64,000 bases of DNA. Source: Armatimonadota bacterium. GTDB taxonomy: Bacteria > Sysuimicrobiota > Sysuimicrobiia > Sysuimicrobiales > Sysuimicrobiaceae. The notes under the pieces were generated by a model, which was given only the letters and a program-made list of their open reading frames with translations, did no database searches and had not been told where the DNA came from. A program made the translations under genes and the position numbers. The stretch is taken from contig JAVKGW010000001.1 in assembly GCA_031460175.1 (NCBI GenBank), forward strand, positions 1 through 64,000, in the 5' to 3' direction. Below, piece after piece: positions 24,473 to 33,666 of this stretch; position 1 is the stretch's first letter, and each line of letters begins with the position of its first letter.

Positions 24473-25470
24473 GGACCGCTTCGGGAGGCGGGCTCGGGCT
24501 GCCTCTCCTCGCTCAGCAGCCAGCATTGGGCCAGGTGGCCGGGAGAGGCCTCAAACTCGGGCGGGACGAGCCGGTCGCACATCCCGGGAATCCGGGCCGG
24601 GCAGCGGGGGTGGAACCGACATCCGTTAGGGGGTCGCAGGAGGCTCGGGGGTTCCCCGGGCGGGACCGGGCGCAGCCGCTGGGCGTTTCGGGGATCCGGA
24701 TCGGGGATCGCCGCGAGGAGTGCCTGGGTGTAGGGGTGCCGGGGGTTGCGCAGGAGTTCCTCTACCGGGGCCTGCTCCACGATCCGGCCCGCGTACATCA
24801 CGAAGACCCGGTCGCAGAAGTACCGCACCGTGGAGAGGTCATGGGTGATGTAGAGGATGGTGAGCTGGTGGACCCGCTGCAGGGCCCGCAACAGCTGCAG
24901 GATCTCCACCCGCACGGAGGCGTCCAGCATGGAGACGGGCTCGTCCGCGATCAGGAGTCTGGGATTGAGGATCTGGGCCCGGGCGATCACCAGCCGCTGC
25001 TGCTGCCCGCCGCTCAGCATGTGGGGATACCGGGGCAAGAACTCCTCTACGGGCACAAGCCCGACTTCTTCCAGCACCGACCGGATTCTGTGGATCCGCT
25101 CCCGAGCGGGAACGCCGTGGATGCGGAGGGGTTCTTCCAGGATGCGCCGCACGGTCAAGAAGGGGGCCAGGGCTCCGTAGGGATCCTGCTGCACGTATCC
25201 CATGCGCGAACGTGCCCAGCGGAGATGCCGGCGCAGGGGTCTTCCCTCGAAGAGGATCTCTCCCCGGGTGGGAGGCACGAGCCCCAGCAGGGTCTTCGCG
25301 AGGGTGCTCTTCCCGCACCCGCTCTCCCCCACCACCGCCACCGCCTCCCCCCGCCGCAGCGCGAAGGTCACCCCATCCACGGCCCGCACCCACCCCACGT
25401 GCACGAATCCCCATCGCCGCAGCTCGAACCAGGTATGCAGGTCCCGCACCTGGAGGACGTCATCCCCCAC
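24469..25470 (-). CDS. Oligopeptide-type ABC transporter ATPase (OppF-like)
   Basis: A 333-residue ATPase. Walker [20 protein letters not shown], signature [15 protein letters not shown], Walker B LLIADEPVSMLDASVR. The C-terminal oligopeptide/dipeptide extension has CRFHPRCPARIPGMCDR, the Cys cluster often linked to an iron-sulfur site in OppD/F and DppD/F. GTG start 25470 overlaps the preceding ATPase gene by 11 nt. Works as heterodimer with the 25460-26422 protein to power import of peptides or a similar solute. Confidence 0.93.
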   Translation of the reverse strand: MGDDVLQVRDLHTWFELRRWGFVHVGWVRAVDGVTFALRRGEAVAVVGESGCGKSTLAKTLLGLVPPTRGEILFEGRPLRRHLRWARSRMGYVQQDPYGALAPFLTVRRILEEPLRIHGVPARERIHRIRSVLEEVGLVPVEEFLPRYPHMLSGGQQQRLVIARAQILNPRLLIADEPVSMLDASVRVEILQLLRALQRVHQLTILYITHDLSTVRYFCDRVFVMYAGRIVEQAPVEELLRNPRHPYTQALLAAIPDPDPRNAQRLRPVPPGEPPSLLRPPNGCRFHPRCPARIPGMCDRLVPPEFEASPGHLAQCWLLSEERQPEPASRSGP

Positions 25471-26422
25471 GACTCCCCTCCCACAGCCAACACTTTACCC
25501 ACCGGTCCCCGTCCACCCAAAACCCGGGAGGGTCCACCGCGCACCGGTCAAAGCGGGCTGGGCAACGGTCCGCGAACCGGCAGCCCGCGGGCGGCCGGAT
25601 GAGGCTCGGCGGCCGGCCCGGGATGGGTGCGAGAGGCCGATCTCCCCGGAGAGTGGGCACGCTCCCCAGCAGCGCCCGGGCGTAGGGGTGGAGGGGTGCG
25701 GTGAAGAACTGCGAGGCGGAGCACCGCTCCACCACCTGTCCCGCGTACATCAGCACCACCTCGTCCGCGAGCTCGCTCGCGGTGGCAAGGTCGTGGGTGA
25801 TGAAGAGGAAACTCGTTCCCAGCTCCCACTTGATGGTTTTCAGGACGTTCAGGAGTGCCGCCTGGGTGAGCACGTCCAGAGCACTCGTGGGCTCGTCGAG
25901 GATCACCAGATCCGGCCGGAGCACCAGAGCCTGGGCTAGGGCGACCCGTTGTCGCATGCCGCCGCTGAGCTCGAAGGGATAGCGGTCCACGAAGTCCAGG
26001 GGCAAGCCCACCAGCCGGAACGCCTCCTCCACCAGAGGCCGCGCCTCCGTGGCCTTCCCCGCGAGCCCGTGCAGGAGAAGGGGCTCCGCCACCTGGTCCC
26101 CCACCCGGAGTACGGGGTTGAGGGCGTTCTGGGCCGCCTGCGGCACCAGGCTCACCCGACGCCAACGCACCTCCCGGCGAAACCGCTCCTCCGGCATCTG
26201 CAGCAGCTCCAGCCCGTCCAGGTACACCCGGCCGGAGTAGGTGTGCACGTTGCGGGGCAGCAGCCGCAGGATGGCCCGGGCAAGGGAGCTCTTCCCGCAC
26301 CCGCTCTCCCCCGCCACCACCAGGGTCCGACCGCGCCGGAGCTCGAAGCACACCCCATCCACGGCCTGCACGGGTCCCTGGGAGGTGCGGAAGTAAAGGC
26401 GCAGGTCCTCCACCCGCAGCAC
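25460..26422 (-). CDS. Oligopeptide-type ABC transporter ATPase (OppD-like)
   Basis: A 320-residue ATPase with Walker A VAGESGCGKSSLARAILRL, signature PFELSGGMRQRVALAQAL and Walker B LVILDEPTSALDVL. The C-terminal domain carries CRFADRCPARFDRC, the OppD-type Cys cluster. It starts 1 nt after the oppC-type permease and overlaps the second ATPase by 11 nt. The full set (two ATPases, two permeases, large binding protein) defines an intact importer on one transcript. Confidence 0.93.
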   Translation of the reverse strand: MLRVEDLRLYFRTSQGPVQAVDGVCFELRRGRTLVVAGESGCGKSSLARAILRLLPRNVHTYSGRVYLDGLELLQMPEERFRREVRWRRVSLVPQAAQNALNPVLRVGDQVAEPLLLHGLAGKATEARPLVEEAFRLVGLPLDFVDRYPFELSGGMRQRVALAQALVLRPDLVILDEPTSALDVLTQAALLNVLKTIKWELGTSFLFITHDLATASELADEVVLMYAGQVVERCSASQFFTAPLHPYARALLGSVPTLRGDRPLAPIPGRPPSLIRPPAGCRFADRCPARFDRCAVDPPGFWVDGDRWVKCWLWEGSRGG

Positions 26423-26423
26423 G

Positions 26424-27746
26424 CTACAGCTCCCGCAGACGCGGGTTGAAGATGCGATCCAGGGCGAACCCGAGCAGGGTGAACCCCAAGCCGGCGAGCA
26501 TCAGGAGGGACGCGGGCTCCAGCACCCAGTAGTACTGCCCCACGTAGAGGGCCCCGGCCCGGTACGCGTCCTCGATCACCTTCCCCCAGGTGGGCAGGAG
26601 CGGATCTCCGAGTCCCAGGACGCTCAAGGTGGCCTCCAGGAACACGAAGCCCGGAATGAGCGTGACGAACTGCGGCACCAGGATGGGAACCGCTCGGGGC
26701 ACCATGTAGAGGAACACGATGCGCAGTCCGCTCGCCCCGTATGCTCGGGCCGCCTCGATGTACGGGGATTCCTTCACCTGCAGGAACAGGGCCCGGTAGG
26801 TCTTGATCCCACCTCCGAAGATCCCCAGCAGGATCACCACGCCCACCATGACCGGGAGACTCCGGGAGTACAGGGTGGCGATCATGATGAGGATGGGGAG
26901 GCCCGGCAGGATGAGGTTCACCTCCGTGATGCGCTGGATGAGCCCGTCCACCCACCCCCCGTACCACGCGCCCAGGGCCGCGATCACCAAGGTGCTCACG
27001 CTGCTCCCCACCGATGCCACCAGCCCGAACGCCATGGCCACGGGCGTCCCCCAGAGAAGCGCCAGGCTGAGGTCACGCCGCAGGTGGTCCGTGCCCGCGA
27101 GGCCGTGCACCTCCCCATACACCACCAGCCGCACCCGCACCTCCGAGTCCGGCTCGAAGAGGTACGCCCGCACCCGCAGCGCGTACTGCCCCTGCACCGC
27201 CTCCTCCGGACGGTCTGGAGGGGAGAACAGGACCACCTCCGGACGCCCTCCCAGCTCCTGCTGGAGCCGCGGATCAGAACTCAGGCGGTAGACTTCCCGC
27301 CTGCGGACGGCGAACTCCGCGATCCGGACCTCCGGCCCACCCGGGGCGACCCAGCTCAGCTCCACCTGGGGCATCCGCTCCCGGTAGTCGGCCTCCAGGA
27401 AGACCCCCAGCTCGCTGGGAGGGCGCCGGTAGGGGTACGCGAACGAAAGCACACCCATCGCCTCCCGGACCTCCCCACCCAACGGCCGTGCGGACCAGAC
27501 CTCACTGGTCCCTTCCACCACCAGGGTGCGGGGGAGATCCTCCCGCAAAAACCAGTTCACCCACTCGGGCCGGGCCGCCCGAGGGTTGTACTGCCACAGC
27601 TCCTCCCCACCCCGCCACAGGCGGATGGCTTCCGGATAGGGGACCGCGATCACCGCGTACACGGAGAGGGCCGTGAAAAACCCGATGATGACGAGGCCGC
27701 TCACCGCAGACCGGTATCGCACGAGCTCCCCGAGCACCCGCCGCAT
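26424..27746 (-). CDS. ABC transporter permease (OppC-like) with large extracytoplasmic insert
   Basis: A 440-residue permease. After the first helix (VSGLVIIGFFTALSVYAVIA) there is a polar, beta-rich stretch of roughly 200 residues before the usual DppC core, which starts near LAGTDHLRRDLSLALLWGT and has the EAA loop EAARAYGASGLRIVFLYMVP. Ordinary OppC proteins are about 300 residues, so the excess is this insertion, probably outside the membrane where it could contact the unusually large binding protein. Three nt separate it from oppB. Confidence 0.9.
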   Translation of the reverse strand: MRRVLGELVRYRSAVSGLVIIGFFTALSVYAVIAVPYPEAIRLWRGGEELWQYNPRAARPEWVNWFLREDLPRTLVVEGTSEVWSARPLGGEVREAMGVLSFAYPYRRPPSELGVFLEADYRERMPQVELSWVAPGGPEVRIAEFAVRRREVYRLSSDPRLQQELGGRPEVVLFSPPDRPEEAVQGQYALRVRAYLFEPDSEVRVRLVVYGEVHGLAGTDHLRRDLSLALLWGTPVAMAFGLVASVGSSVSTLVIAALGAWYGGWVDGLIQRITEVNLILPGLPILIMIATLYSRSLPVMVGVVILLGIFGGGIKTYRALFLQVKESPYIEAARAYGASGLRIVFLYMVPRAVPILVPQFVTLIPGFVFLEATLSVLGLGDPLLPTWGKVIEDAYRAGALYVGQYYWVLEPASLLMLAGLGFTLLGFALDRIFNPRLREL

Positions 27747-27749
27747 CCT

Positions 27750-28856
27750 CTATCCCCCCACCCGCACCCGGGGATCCACGATGGCGTACGCCACGTCCAA
27801 CAGGAACACGGTGATGGCCAACAGGTACGCGTAGAGGATGGTGGCGCCCACGATCACGGGTGTGTCCGCGAGTCCCACCGCCTGGTAGAGGGTGCGGCCC
27901 AGGCCCGGCCAGTTGAACACCGTCTCCAGCACGATGGCCCCCGTCCACGTACCGATGAGTCCCAGGGCAAAGTTGGTGAGGAGGGTGGGAAGGGCCGGAC
28001 GGAGGATGTACCGGCGCTCCAACAGCGGCCCCGGGAGTCCTTTTGCCCGGGCCAGATCCACGTAGTCCTCGCTGCTGAACAGCAGGAAGAAGGTGCGCCA
28101 GGAATAGACGGCCAGGGGGAGGGAGGTGAGGACGATGGCCCCCGCGGGCAGGATCATGTGCTTGAGGACGCTCGCCGCGTACGCCCACCTCCCCTCCGGA
28201 GGAGGGGCGTCCACCATGCCGCCGAAGGGCAGCCAGCGCAGCCACGCGGCAAAGATCAGGATTAGAAAGATCCCGTAGAACCAGGCGGGTGGGGTGGAGA
28301 GGGGGGCCAGGGCCACCACCAGGCGGTCCAGGGGGCTCCCGTACCTCCGGGAGAGACGCAGGGCCATCGCCACGGAGACGAAGAAGAGGAAGATTGAGGT
28401 GGTGGCGAACAGCAGGAGGGTGGGGCCCAGGCGGTCCAGAAGGATCTGGCGCACCAGCCGAGAGCCGACATCGCTGGTCATGCGCTCCGCGAACCCCAAC
28501 CGCAGCAGGAGCGCATCCCGCAGGTAGATCAGGGATCGGACAAGGAAGGGGCGGTCAAGGCCCAGACGCCGCTCCTCCACCCGGATCATCTCCGCCACCA
28601 CCCGCTCCCGCACCTCCGGCGGGAGCCGCCGGATCTGTTCGTTCAGGGAGGCCGCGAGGGCCACCTGCTCCCGGATCTCCGCCCGCTTGATCTGATCCAC
28701 ATACCCCCCCATGTTGGCCACCAGGATGGTGAGGTAGATGCCCACCACGGTGGTGAAGAACAGGGCCATCCCCCGGGTCGCGGTGTAGATGGCCACCCGG
28801 GCCAGGGTGGAGGTCGCCCGGGGACGGGGCAGATCGGGGGAGGCGATCTGGGACAC
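27750..28856 (-). CDS. ABC transporter permease (OppB-like)
   Basis: A 368-residue permease of the DppB/OppB family. N-terminal helix GMALFFTTVVGIYLTILVAN, then an extracytoplasmic helical loop (about residues 55-115), then five helices with the EAA loop DLARAKGLPGPLLERRYILR and the C-terminal GLGRTLYQAVGLADTPVI. GTG 28856 starts 5 nt after the binding-protein stop; no strong ribosome site is visible. Pairs with the OppC-like subunit. Confidence 0.9.
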   Translation of the reverse strand: MSQIASPDLPRPRATSTLARVAIYTATRGMALFFTTVVGIYLTILVANMGGYVDQIKRAEIREQVALAASLNEQIRRLPPEVRERVVAEMIRVEERRLGLDRPFLVRSLIYLRDALLLRLGFAERMTSDVGSRLVRQILLDRLGPTLLLFATTSIFLFFVSVAMALRLSRRYGSPLDRLVVALAPLSTPPAWFYGIFLILIFAAWLRWLPFGGMVDAPPPEGRWAYAASVLKHMILPAGAIVLTSLPLAVYSWRTFFLLFSSEDYVDLARAKGLPGPLLERRYILRPALPTLLTNFALGLIGTWTGAIVLETVFNWPGLGRTLYQAVGLADTPVIVGATILYAYLLAITVFLLDVAYAIVDPRVRVGG

Positions 28857-28861
28857 GGCGG

Positions 28862-31339
28862 CTACTGCGGGGGCAAGGCCGTAAAGGTCAAGGAGGCGAA
28901 TCCGGGAATGCTCACCACGCGGGAGATCACGATGACCTCCAGCCGCGAGGCGCCGGGTCTCAGACGGGAAGTCGCCTGCGGGGAGAGGACCACCCGCCAG
29001 CTCTCCCCGGCACGCTGCGCCCGACCCGTGTGGGCGAGCTCGTTGCGGGCATCGAACAGGAGGTAGCGCACCGCCTCGATGTCCCCGGGCGGATAGGGCC
29101 TCCCGCGGTGGGTGATGCGTACCTCGTACGTGGCCTCCTGCCCGGCCCGCACGGTGCGGGGGCCACTCAGGGAGGCGGTAGGGATTCGAGGTTCTCCGAA
29201 CCGCAACCACTTGGTGGAGGGATCCGGAAACCGGCCGAACCGCCGCAGCTCCACGATCTTCTCCACGGGCGAGACCCGCTGCAGCAGGAATGGCCCCATG
29301 CCCACCCAGTAGTGCCCGCGGCCCGCCCGCCACGCCGCAAGCAGCCGCCATCGCTGCCGCGCCTCCTCCGGGGAGATCCACCGGCGCAGGGCCCGCTCGA
29401 AGGGGATGTAGTTCTCCCGTTGGGCGGCCCGGAGTTCCTCGTCCAGGATGGCGAGGGTGGGGCCCGCCACATAGTTGAGCCGCTCCACCCTCTTCTCCGT
29501 GGCCTTCGCGGCCGTGAAGGCCGCCCGTCCACTCGTCTCTGCCCGAATGCCCAACGCCACGGTATGCCAGGGCCCGGGTCCGAACCCGTACACCGGCCAG
29601 AAGGCCCCTGCCGAGGTCATGAGCTCCGCCTCCAGGGTCCAGTCCGTGCTGTAGTACTCCGCCACCAGGGGATCCTCCCGGACGATGCGGAACCCCCGGA
29701 AGGTCTCCACGAAGGATCGGAAGGCGGGAAGGTAAGAGCGGTCGAAGAGGGGGCTATGTTCCTCCGCCCGCTCGAAGGTGAGGATCCAGGCGAGCAGGAT
29801 GTCGCCCAGGCTCAGGCGGTTCCCGTCGTGCCACTGCACCTTCCGGAAGAGGTCCCGGTCAAAGTAGACCACGCTCTTCCGGATCGCGGTGAGGCCCTGG
29901 GGATACCGCTCCCGCACCGTCACGAACCGCTGGGCCCGGGAATCCCACCCGATGATGGCGTCCTCCGGCACCCGGATCTGGGGCGCGAACTTCAACTCCA
30001 CCCAGTCCGCGCTCTTGGTGACCGGTAGCCCCTGCTGGACCGTGACCTCCACCTTCTCGACCCGCTGCGGGATCGGCAGCCCCGTGTAGGGATCCGGAAG
30101 GAGCGGGTAGTCCTGGGTGGCGCGGATCAGGGTGGTGTCGAAGATCCAGTTGGAGCCGCCCACGGGGTTCCACGGCTCCGCGAGGATGCTCCGCAGGCCG
30201 ATGCGCACCACGCCGCCCGTCCGACCTCGGTACCGGAGGGTGTAGGGCCAGAGGAACGACCCCGCAAGCCCCCCCGCGAGATCGCTCACCACCTCCACCT
30301 CCGACCGCCAGGCCAGGACGGGGAGCCGGTCCACCAGCCACACCCGCACGGAGTCCTGCAGGGCGAGCTCCAGGGCCCGCGCGAGCAAGCGGTTGCGCTC
30401 CTGCACGGAACGGAACCGGCGCTGCGCGAGCCGCTCTGCGAGCCGGTCGAACTCGGGGCTCGGCCGGTACGCCTGCCAGAGCGGACTCGGGAGGCCGCGC
30501 TTGGTGTAGAAGAAATCGAAGACGTCCACCTGGTCCCGGTCAATGACCGTGCTGATCCACCCCCCCGTGTAGAGGTGCCAGCGCCCCAGGGCGGGATCGC
30601 CTGTGCTCCAGATGGGGCTCAGCTCCGGGGCCCGACCGTACCGCCGCTCCACGGTGAACCCCACCTGCTCCAGGAGCCCCGCCACGTAATCCCCGATCTG
30701 CCGGCGCTCGTCCTCGATGCGGATCAGGAAGGTGAGCACCACGGGAGTCCCCCGGAAGTGCCACTTCCCGTCCACCAGGGTGGCCCCCAGCTTCCGCATC
30801 TCCTCCGTGAGGACCGCCCGGGCCCGCTCGGGGTTGTGCGCGTAGCGGATCTCCAGCCGCCTCGCCACCTCCGCGATGCGGGCGTAATCGGGGAACGCCC
30901 GGCTGATGGGAAGGTAGCGGGGCTCTCCGAGCCCCCCCATGAGCTCCTGGGCGATGTACCGCCGGTCCACGAGCCAGTTCACCGCCTCCCGGATGCGGGG
31001 GACCGCGAAGGGGTTGAGACGGTTCGTGCCGGGGAAGACGGGACCCACGGGGTTGAAGGTGAGCTCGTGATAGAGACCGTAGCTCGTGGTGGAGACGAGG
31101 GTCCGGCTCTGGCGGATGCGGTTGGCCACCTCCGGGATGGCCGTCTCGCTGAACCAGGCATGCAGGTCTCCGGCCTCCATCCGGCGCACCGCCGCCGCCT
31201 CGCTGGGTTCCTCCACCGCCACCACCGCGTCCACCCACGCGCCGACCCGCGGCCCCTGGGCTGCGGCCGCGGACACGCCCAGGAGGGCCAGCACCAGCAC
31301 GCCCGCAAGGACTCTGCCCTGATGTACGCCTCGCCGCAT
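28862..31339 (-). CDS. Large, apparently circularly permuted family-5 solute-binding protein
   Basis: An 825-residue exported protein; signal peptide RVLAGVLVLALLGVSAAAAQ. Segments of SBP_bac_5 appear in rotated order. The usual C-terminal half comes first (YGLYHELTFNPVGPVFPGT, VPRIREAVNWLVDRRYIAQE, YAHNPERARAVLTEEM). The usual N-terminal half follows (PLLPDPYTGLPIPQRVEKVE, KVQWHDGNRLSLGDILLAW, then VGMGPFLLQRVSP near residue 690). A beta-sandwich-like tail (VRAGQEATYEVRI) ends the protein. It heads the transporter operon and should capture a peptide, opine or sugar-like ligand; specificity is unknown. Confidence 0.85.
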   Translation of the reverse strand: MRRGVHQGRVLAGVLVLALLGVSAAAAQGPRVGAWVDAVVAVEEPSEAAAVRRMEAGDLHAWFSETAIPEVANRIRQSRTLVSTTSYGLYHELTFNPVGPVFPGTNRLNPFAVPRIREAVNWLVDRRYIAQELMGGLGEPRYLPISRAFPDYARIAEVARRLEIRYAHNPERARAVLTEEMRKLGATLVDGKWHFRGTPVVLTFLIRIEDERRQIGDYVAGLLEQVGFTVERRYGRAPELSPIWSTGDPALGRWHLYTGGWISTVIDRDQVDVFDFFYTKRGLPSPLWQAYRPSPEFDRLAERLAQRRFRSVQERNRLLARALELALQDSVRVWLVDRLPVLAWRSEVEVVSDLAGGLAGSFLWPYTLRYRGRTGGVVRIGLRSILAEPWNPVGGSNWIFDTTLIRATQDYPLLPDPYTGLPIPQRVEKVEVTVQQGLPVTKSADWVELKFAPQIRVPEDAIIGWDSRAQRFVTVRERYPQGLTAIRKSVVYFDRDLFRKVQWHDGNRLSLGDILLAWILTFERAEEHSPLFDRSYLPAFRSFVETFRGFRIVREDPLVAEYYSTDWTLEAELMTSAGAFWPVYGFGPGPWHTVALGIRAETSGRAAFTAAKATEKRVERLNYVAGPTLAILDEELRAAQRENYIPFERALRRWISPEEARQRWRLLAAWRAGRGHYWVGMGPFLLQRVSPVEKIVELRRFGRFPDPSTKWLRFGEPRIPTASLSGPRTVRAGQEATYEVRITHRGRPYPPGDIEAVRYLLFDARNELAHTGRAQRAGESWRVVLSPQATSRLRPGASRLEVIVISRVVSIPGFASLTFTALPPQ

Positions 31340-31397
31340 GGATCTCCACCCCCCTGATCACGCGCGTGGGGCGACCGCGGTTCTCATCCTCCTCATT

Positions 31398-33548
31398 CTA
31401 GTCCGTGGCCTTCTCCAGGGGCGCATATCCCAGCGCGAGACGCTTCGTGCCCACGCCCGGGAACCGCACGGTGGCCACCGCCCGGCTGCCCTCTCCCTCG
31501 ATCCCCACCACCTGGCCCAGGCCGAAGTGGCGGTGCCGCACCCATTCTCCTGCCCGGAGTTCCGGCACCTCCCGGTTCGGGAGATCCGGCCAATCCCCCG
31601 CCTCCGTGCGGGGAGTGCGCAGCTCCCGCAGGCACGCCCGGGGGAGCTCCTCCAGGAACCGGCTGGGCACGCTCGCGAAGGTACGCCCGAAGAGGGTGCG
31701 CTGCTGGGCATAGGTGAGGTACACCCGTTCCCTCGCCCGGGTGATGCCCACGTAGGCGAGCCGCCGTTCCTCCTCCAGCCGCCGGGGATCCTCCACGGAG
31801 CGGCTGTGGGGGAAGAGTCCCTCTTCCAGCCCGCACAGGAACACCACGGAGAACTCCAGTCCCTTCGCCGCGTGGAGGGTCAGGAGTGCCACCCGGTCCT
31901 GCGTCTCGTCGTAGACGTCCACGTCCGTCATGAGGGCCACGTGCTCCAAAAAGGCCTCCACGGAAGTCTCCCCGCTGGCCCGCTCGAATTCCTGCGCCAC
32001 GGTTACCAGTTCCCGCAGGTTCTCCAGGCGCGCCGCGGCCTCCTCCGTGCCCTCCGCTTCCAGGGCTGCCCGGTACCCCGTCCTCTCGATGGCAAGGGCG
32101 ATGAGCTCGGAGACCGTGGATTGGGACATGGCCTCCTGAAGCGCCTCCAGGACCGCCCCGAACCCCTCCACCGCCCGCCGGCTCTGCGGGGGAAGGCTCC
32201 CGAGCACCTCCGGGCATCGCATGGCCTGTACCGGCGGGATTCCGAGGCGCTCCGCGGCCGCCTCGATCCGTGCCAGGGTCCCCTCTCCGATGCCCCGGCG
32301 GGGGACGTTGACGATCCGGCGCAGGCTCAGCACATCCCGGGGATTCGCGAGCACCCGCAGGTACGCCAGGAGATCCTTCACCTCCCGCCGCTCGTAGAAC
32401 CGGAGAGCCCCCACCACCTGGTAGGGGATCCCCGCCCGCAGGAGGGCCTCCTCGAACTGCCGGGATTGCGCATTGATCCGGTACAGGATCGCGCACGCCC
32501 GCAGGGGATACCCGCACGCCTGCAGCCTCCGGATCTCCTCCACCACGAACCGGGCCTCGTCGTGCTCGTCCCACGCCGCGTACACGGTGAGGGGTTCCCC
32601 GGCGGGGTTTTCTGTCCACAGGCGCTTGGGGTAACGGTGGGGGTTGTGGCGGATGAGGTGTTCCGCGGCCTCCAGGATGGTCCTCGTGGACCGGTAGTTC
32701 TGCTCCAGGGGGATGACGCGGGCGTCCGGGAAGTCGCGCTCGAACTCCAGGATGTTGCGGATGTCCGCGCCCCGCCATCCGTAGATGGCCTGATCCACGT
32801 CTCCCACCACGCACAGGTTCCGGTGCCGGGCCGCGAGGGCGCTGAGGAGGCGGAACTGCACGGGGTTGGTGTCCTGGTACTCGTCCACCAGGATGTGCAG
32901 GAACCGTTCCTGGCACTCCGCCAGCACATCCGGACAGGCTGCGAAAAGCCGCAGGGTTTCCAGGAGCATGTCGTCGAAGTCCAGGGCGTCGTGCTCCGCG
33001 AGGATCCGCTGGTACTCCCGCCACACCGCCGCCACCACCTGCTCGAAGTAGGTCGTGGCGCGCCGCTCGTAATCCGGCAGGTCCGTGCCCTCGTTCTTCG
33101 CCGCGGAGATGGCGGCGAGCACCGCGCCGGGTGGAATCCGCCGTTCGTCCAGGTTCAGCCGCCGCAGGGCCTCCCGCACGGTGGCCCGCTGGTCCTCCTC
33201 GTCGTAGATCACAAAGCGCGGGGCGAGCCCGATGCGTTCCCCCCACCGCCGCAGGAGGCGGCCGCAGACCCGGTGGAAGGTACCGATCCAGACCCGCTCC
33301 GCAATCCGCCCGCCCACCAGCTGCCCGATGCGGTCCCGCATCTCGCCCGCGGCCTTGTTGGTGAACGTCACCGCGAGGATGCGGTCCGGCGGCACCCCAC
33401 GCCCTCCGATGAGGTGGGCCACCCGGTAGGCCAGGACCCGGGTCTTGCCGCTGCCCGCGCCCGCCAGGATCAACAGCGGCCCGCCCTCGTACAGGACCGC
33501 CTCCCGCTGCGCGGGGTTCAGGTCCGCGAGGAGGTCCGGGGAACGCAT
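31398..33548 (-). CDS. pcrA: UvrD/PcrA superfamily 1A DNA helicase
   Basis: About 716 residues, full length. Q-motif and Walker A: LNPAQREAVLYEGGPLLIL then AGAGSGKTRVLAYRVA; motif Ia TFTNKAAGEMRDR; motif II VDEYQDTNPVQF; motif III VVGDVDQAIYGWRGAD; motif IV LEQNYRST; motif V LTLHAAKGLEFSVVFL; motif VI RRLAYVGITRARERVYL. The C-terminal tail (VRHRHFGLGQVVGIEGEG) is the PcrA/UvrD RNA-polymerase-binding Tudor-like region. Acts in nucleotide excision repair and replication-conflict resolution. ATG 33548 chosen; GTG 33560 is in frame. Confidence 0.95.
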   Translation of the reverse strand: MRSPDLLADLNPAQREAVLYEGGPLLILAGAGSGKTRVLAYRVAHLIGGRGVPPDRILAVTFTNKAAGEMRDRIGQLVGGRIAERVWIGTFHRVCGRLLRRWGERIGLAPRFVIYDEEDQRATVREALRRLNLDERRIPPGAVLAAISAAKNEGTDLPDYERRATTYFEQVVAAVWREYQRILAEHDALDFDDMLLETLRLFAACPDVLAECQERFLHILVDEYQDTNPVQFRLLSALAARHRNLCVVGDVDQAIYGWRGADIRNILEFERDFPDARVIPLEQNYRSTRTILEAAEHLIRHNPHRYPKRLWTENPAGEPLTVYAAWDEHDEARFVVEEIRRLQACGYPLRACAILYRINAQSRQFEEALLRAGIPYQVVGALRFYERREVKDLLAYLRVLANPRDVLSLRRIVNVPRRGIGEGTLARIEAAAERLGIPPVQAMRCPEVLGSLPPQSRRAVEGFGAVLEALQEAMSQSTVSELIALAIERTGYRAALEAEGTEEAAARLENLRELVTVAQEFERASGETSVEAFLEHVALMTDVDVYDETQDRVALLTLHAAKGLEFSVVFLCGLEEGLFPHSRSVEDPRRLEEERRLAYVGITRARERVYLTYAQQRTLFGRTFASVPSRFLEELPRACLRELRTPRTEAGDWPDLPNREVPELRAGEWVRHRHFGLGQVVGIEGEGSRAVATVRFPGVGTKRLALGYAPLEKATD

Positions 33549-33622
33549 CGCGATCCGCACCGCTCCGGCACCGAGGCTCCAGTCCGTTCTAAGGGGTTCA
33601 GGATCGCCCGGGCGCTGCTACT

Positions 33623-33631
33623 ACTATACCA
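33623..33631 (-). promoter_or_regulatory. Extended -10 promoter upstream of the helicase
   Basis: TGGTATAGT on the minus strand matches the extended -10 form TGnTATAAT, 74 nt before the helicase start and just after the guaA stop. No clear -35, which extended -10 promoters do not need. Confidence 0.5.
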
Positions 33632-33666
33632 ACCCCGGCTCCCGGACCGCGGCCGGAATCGCCCTT

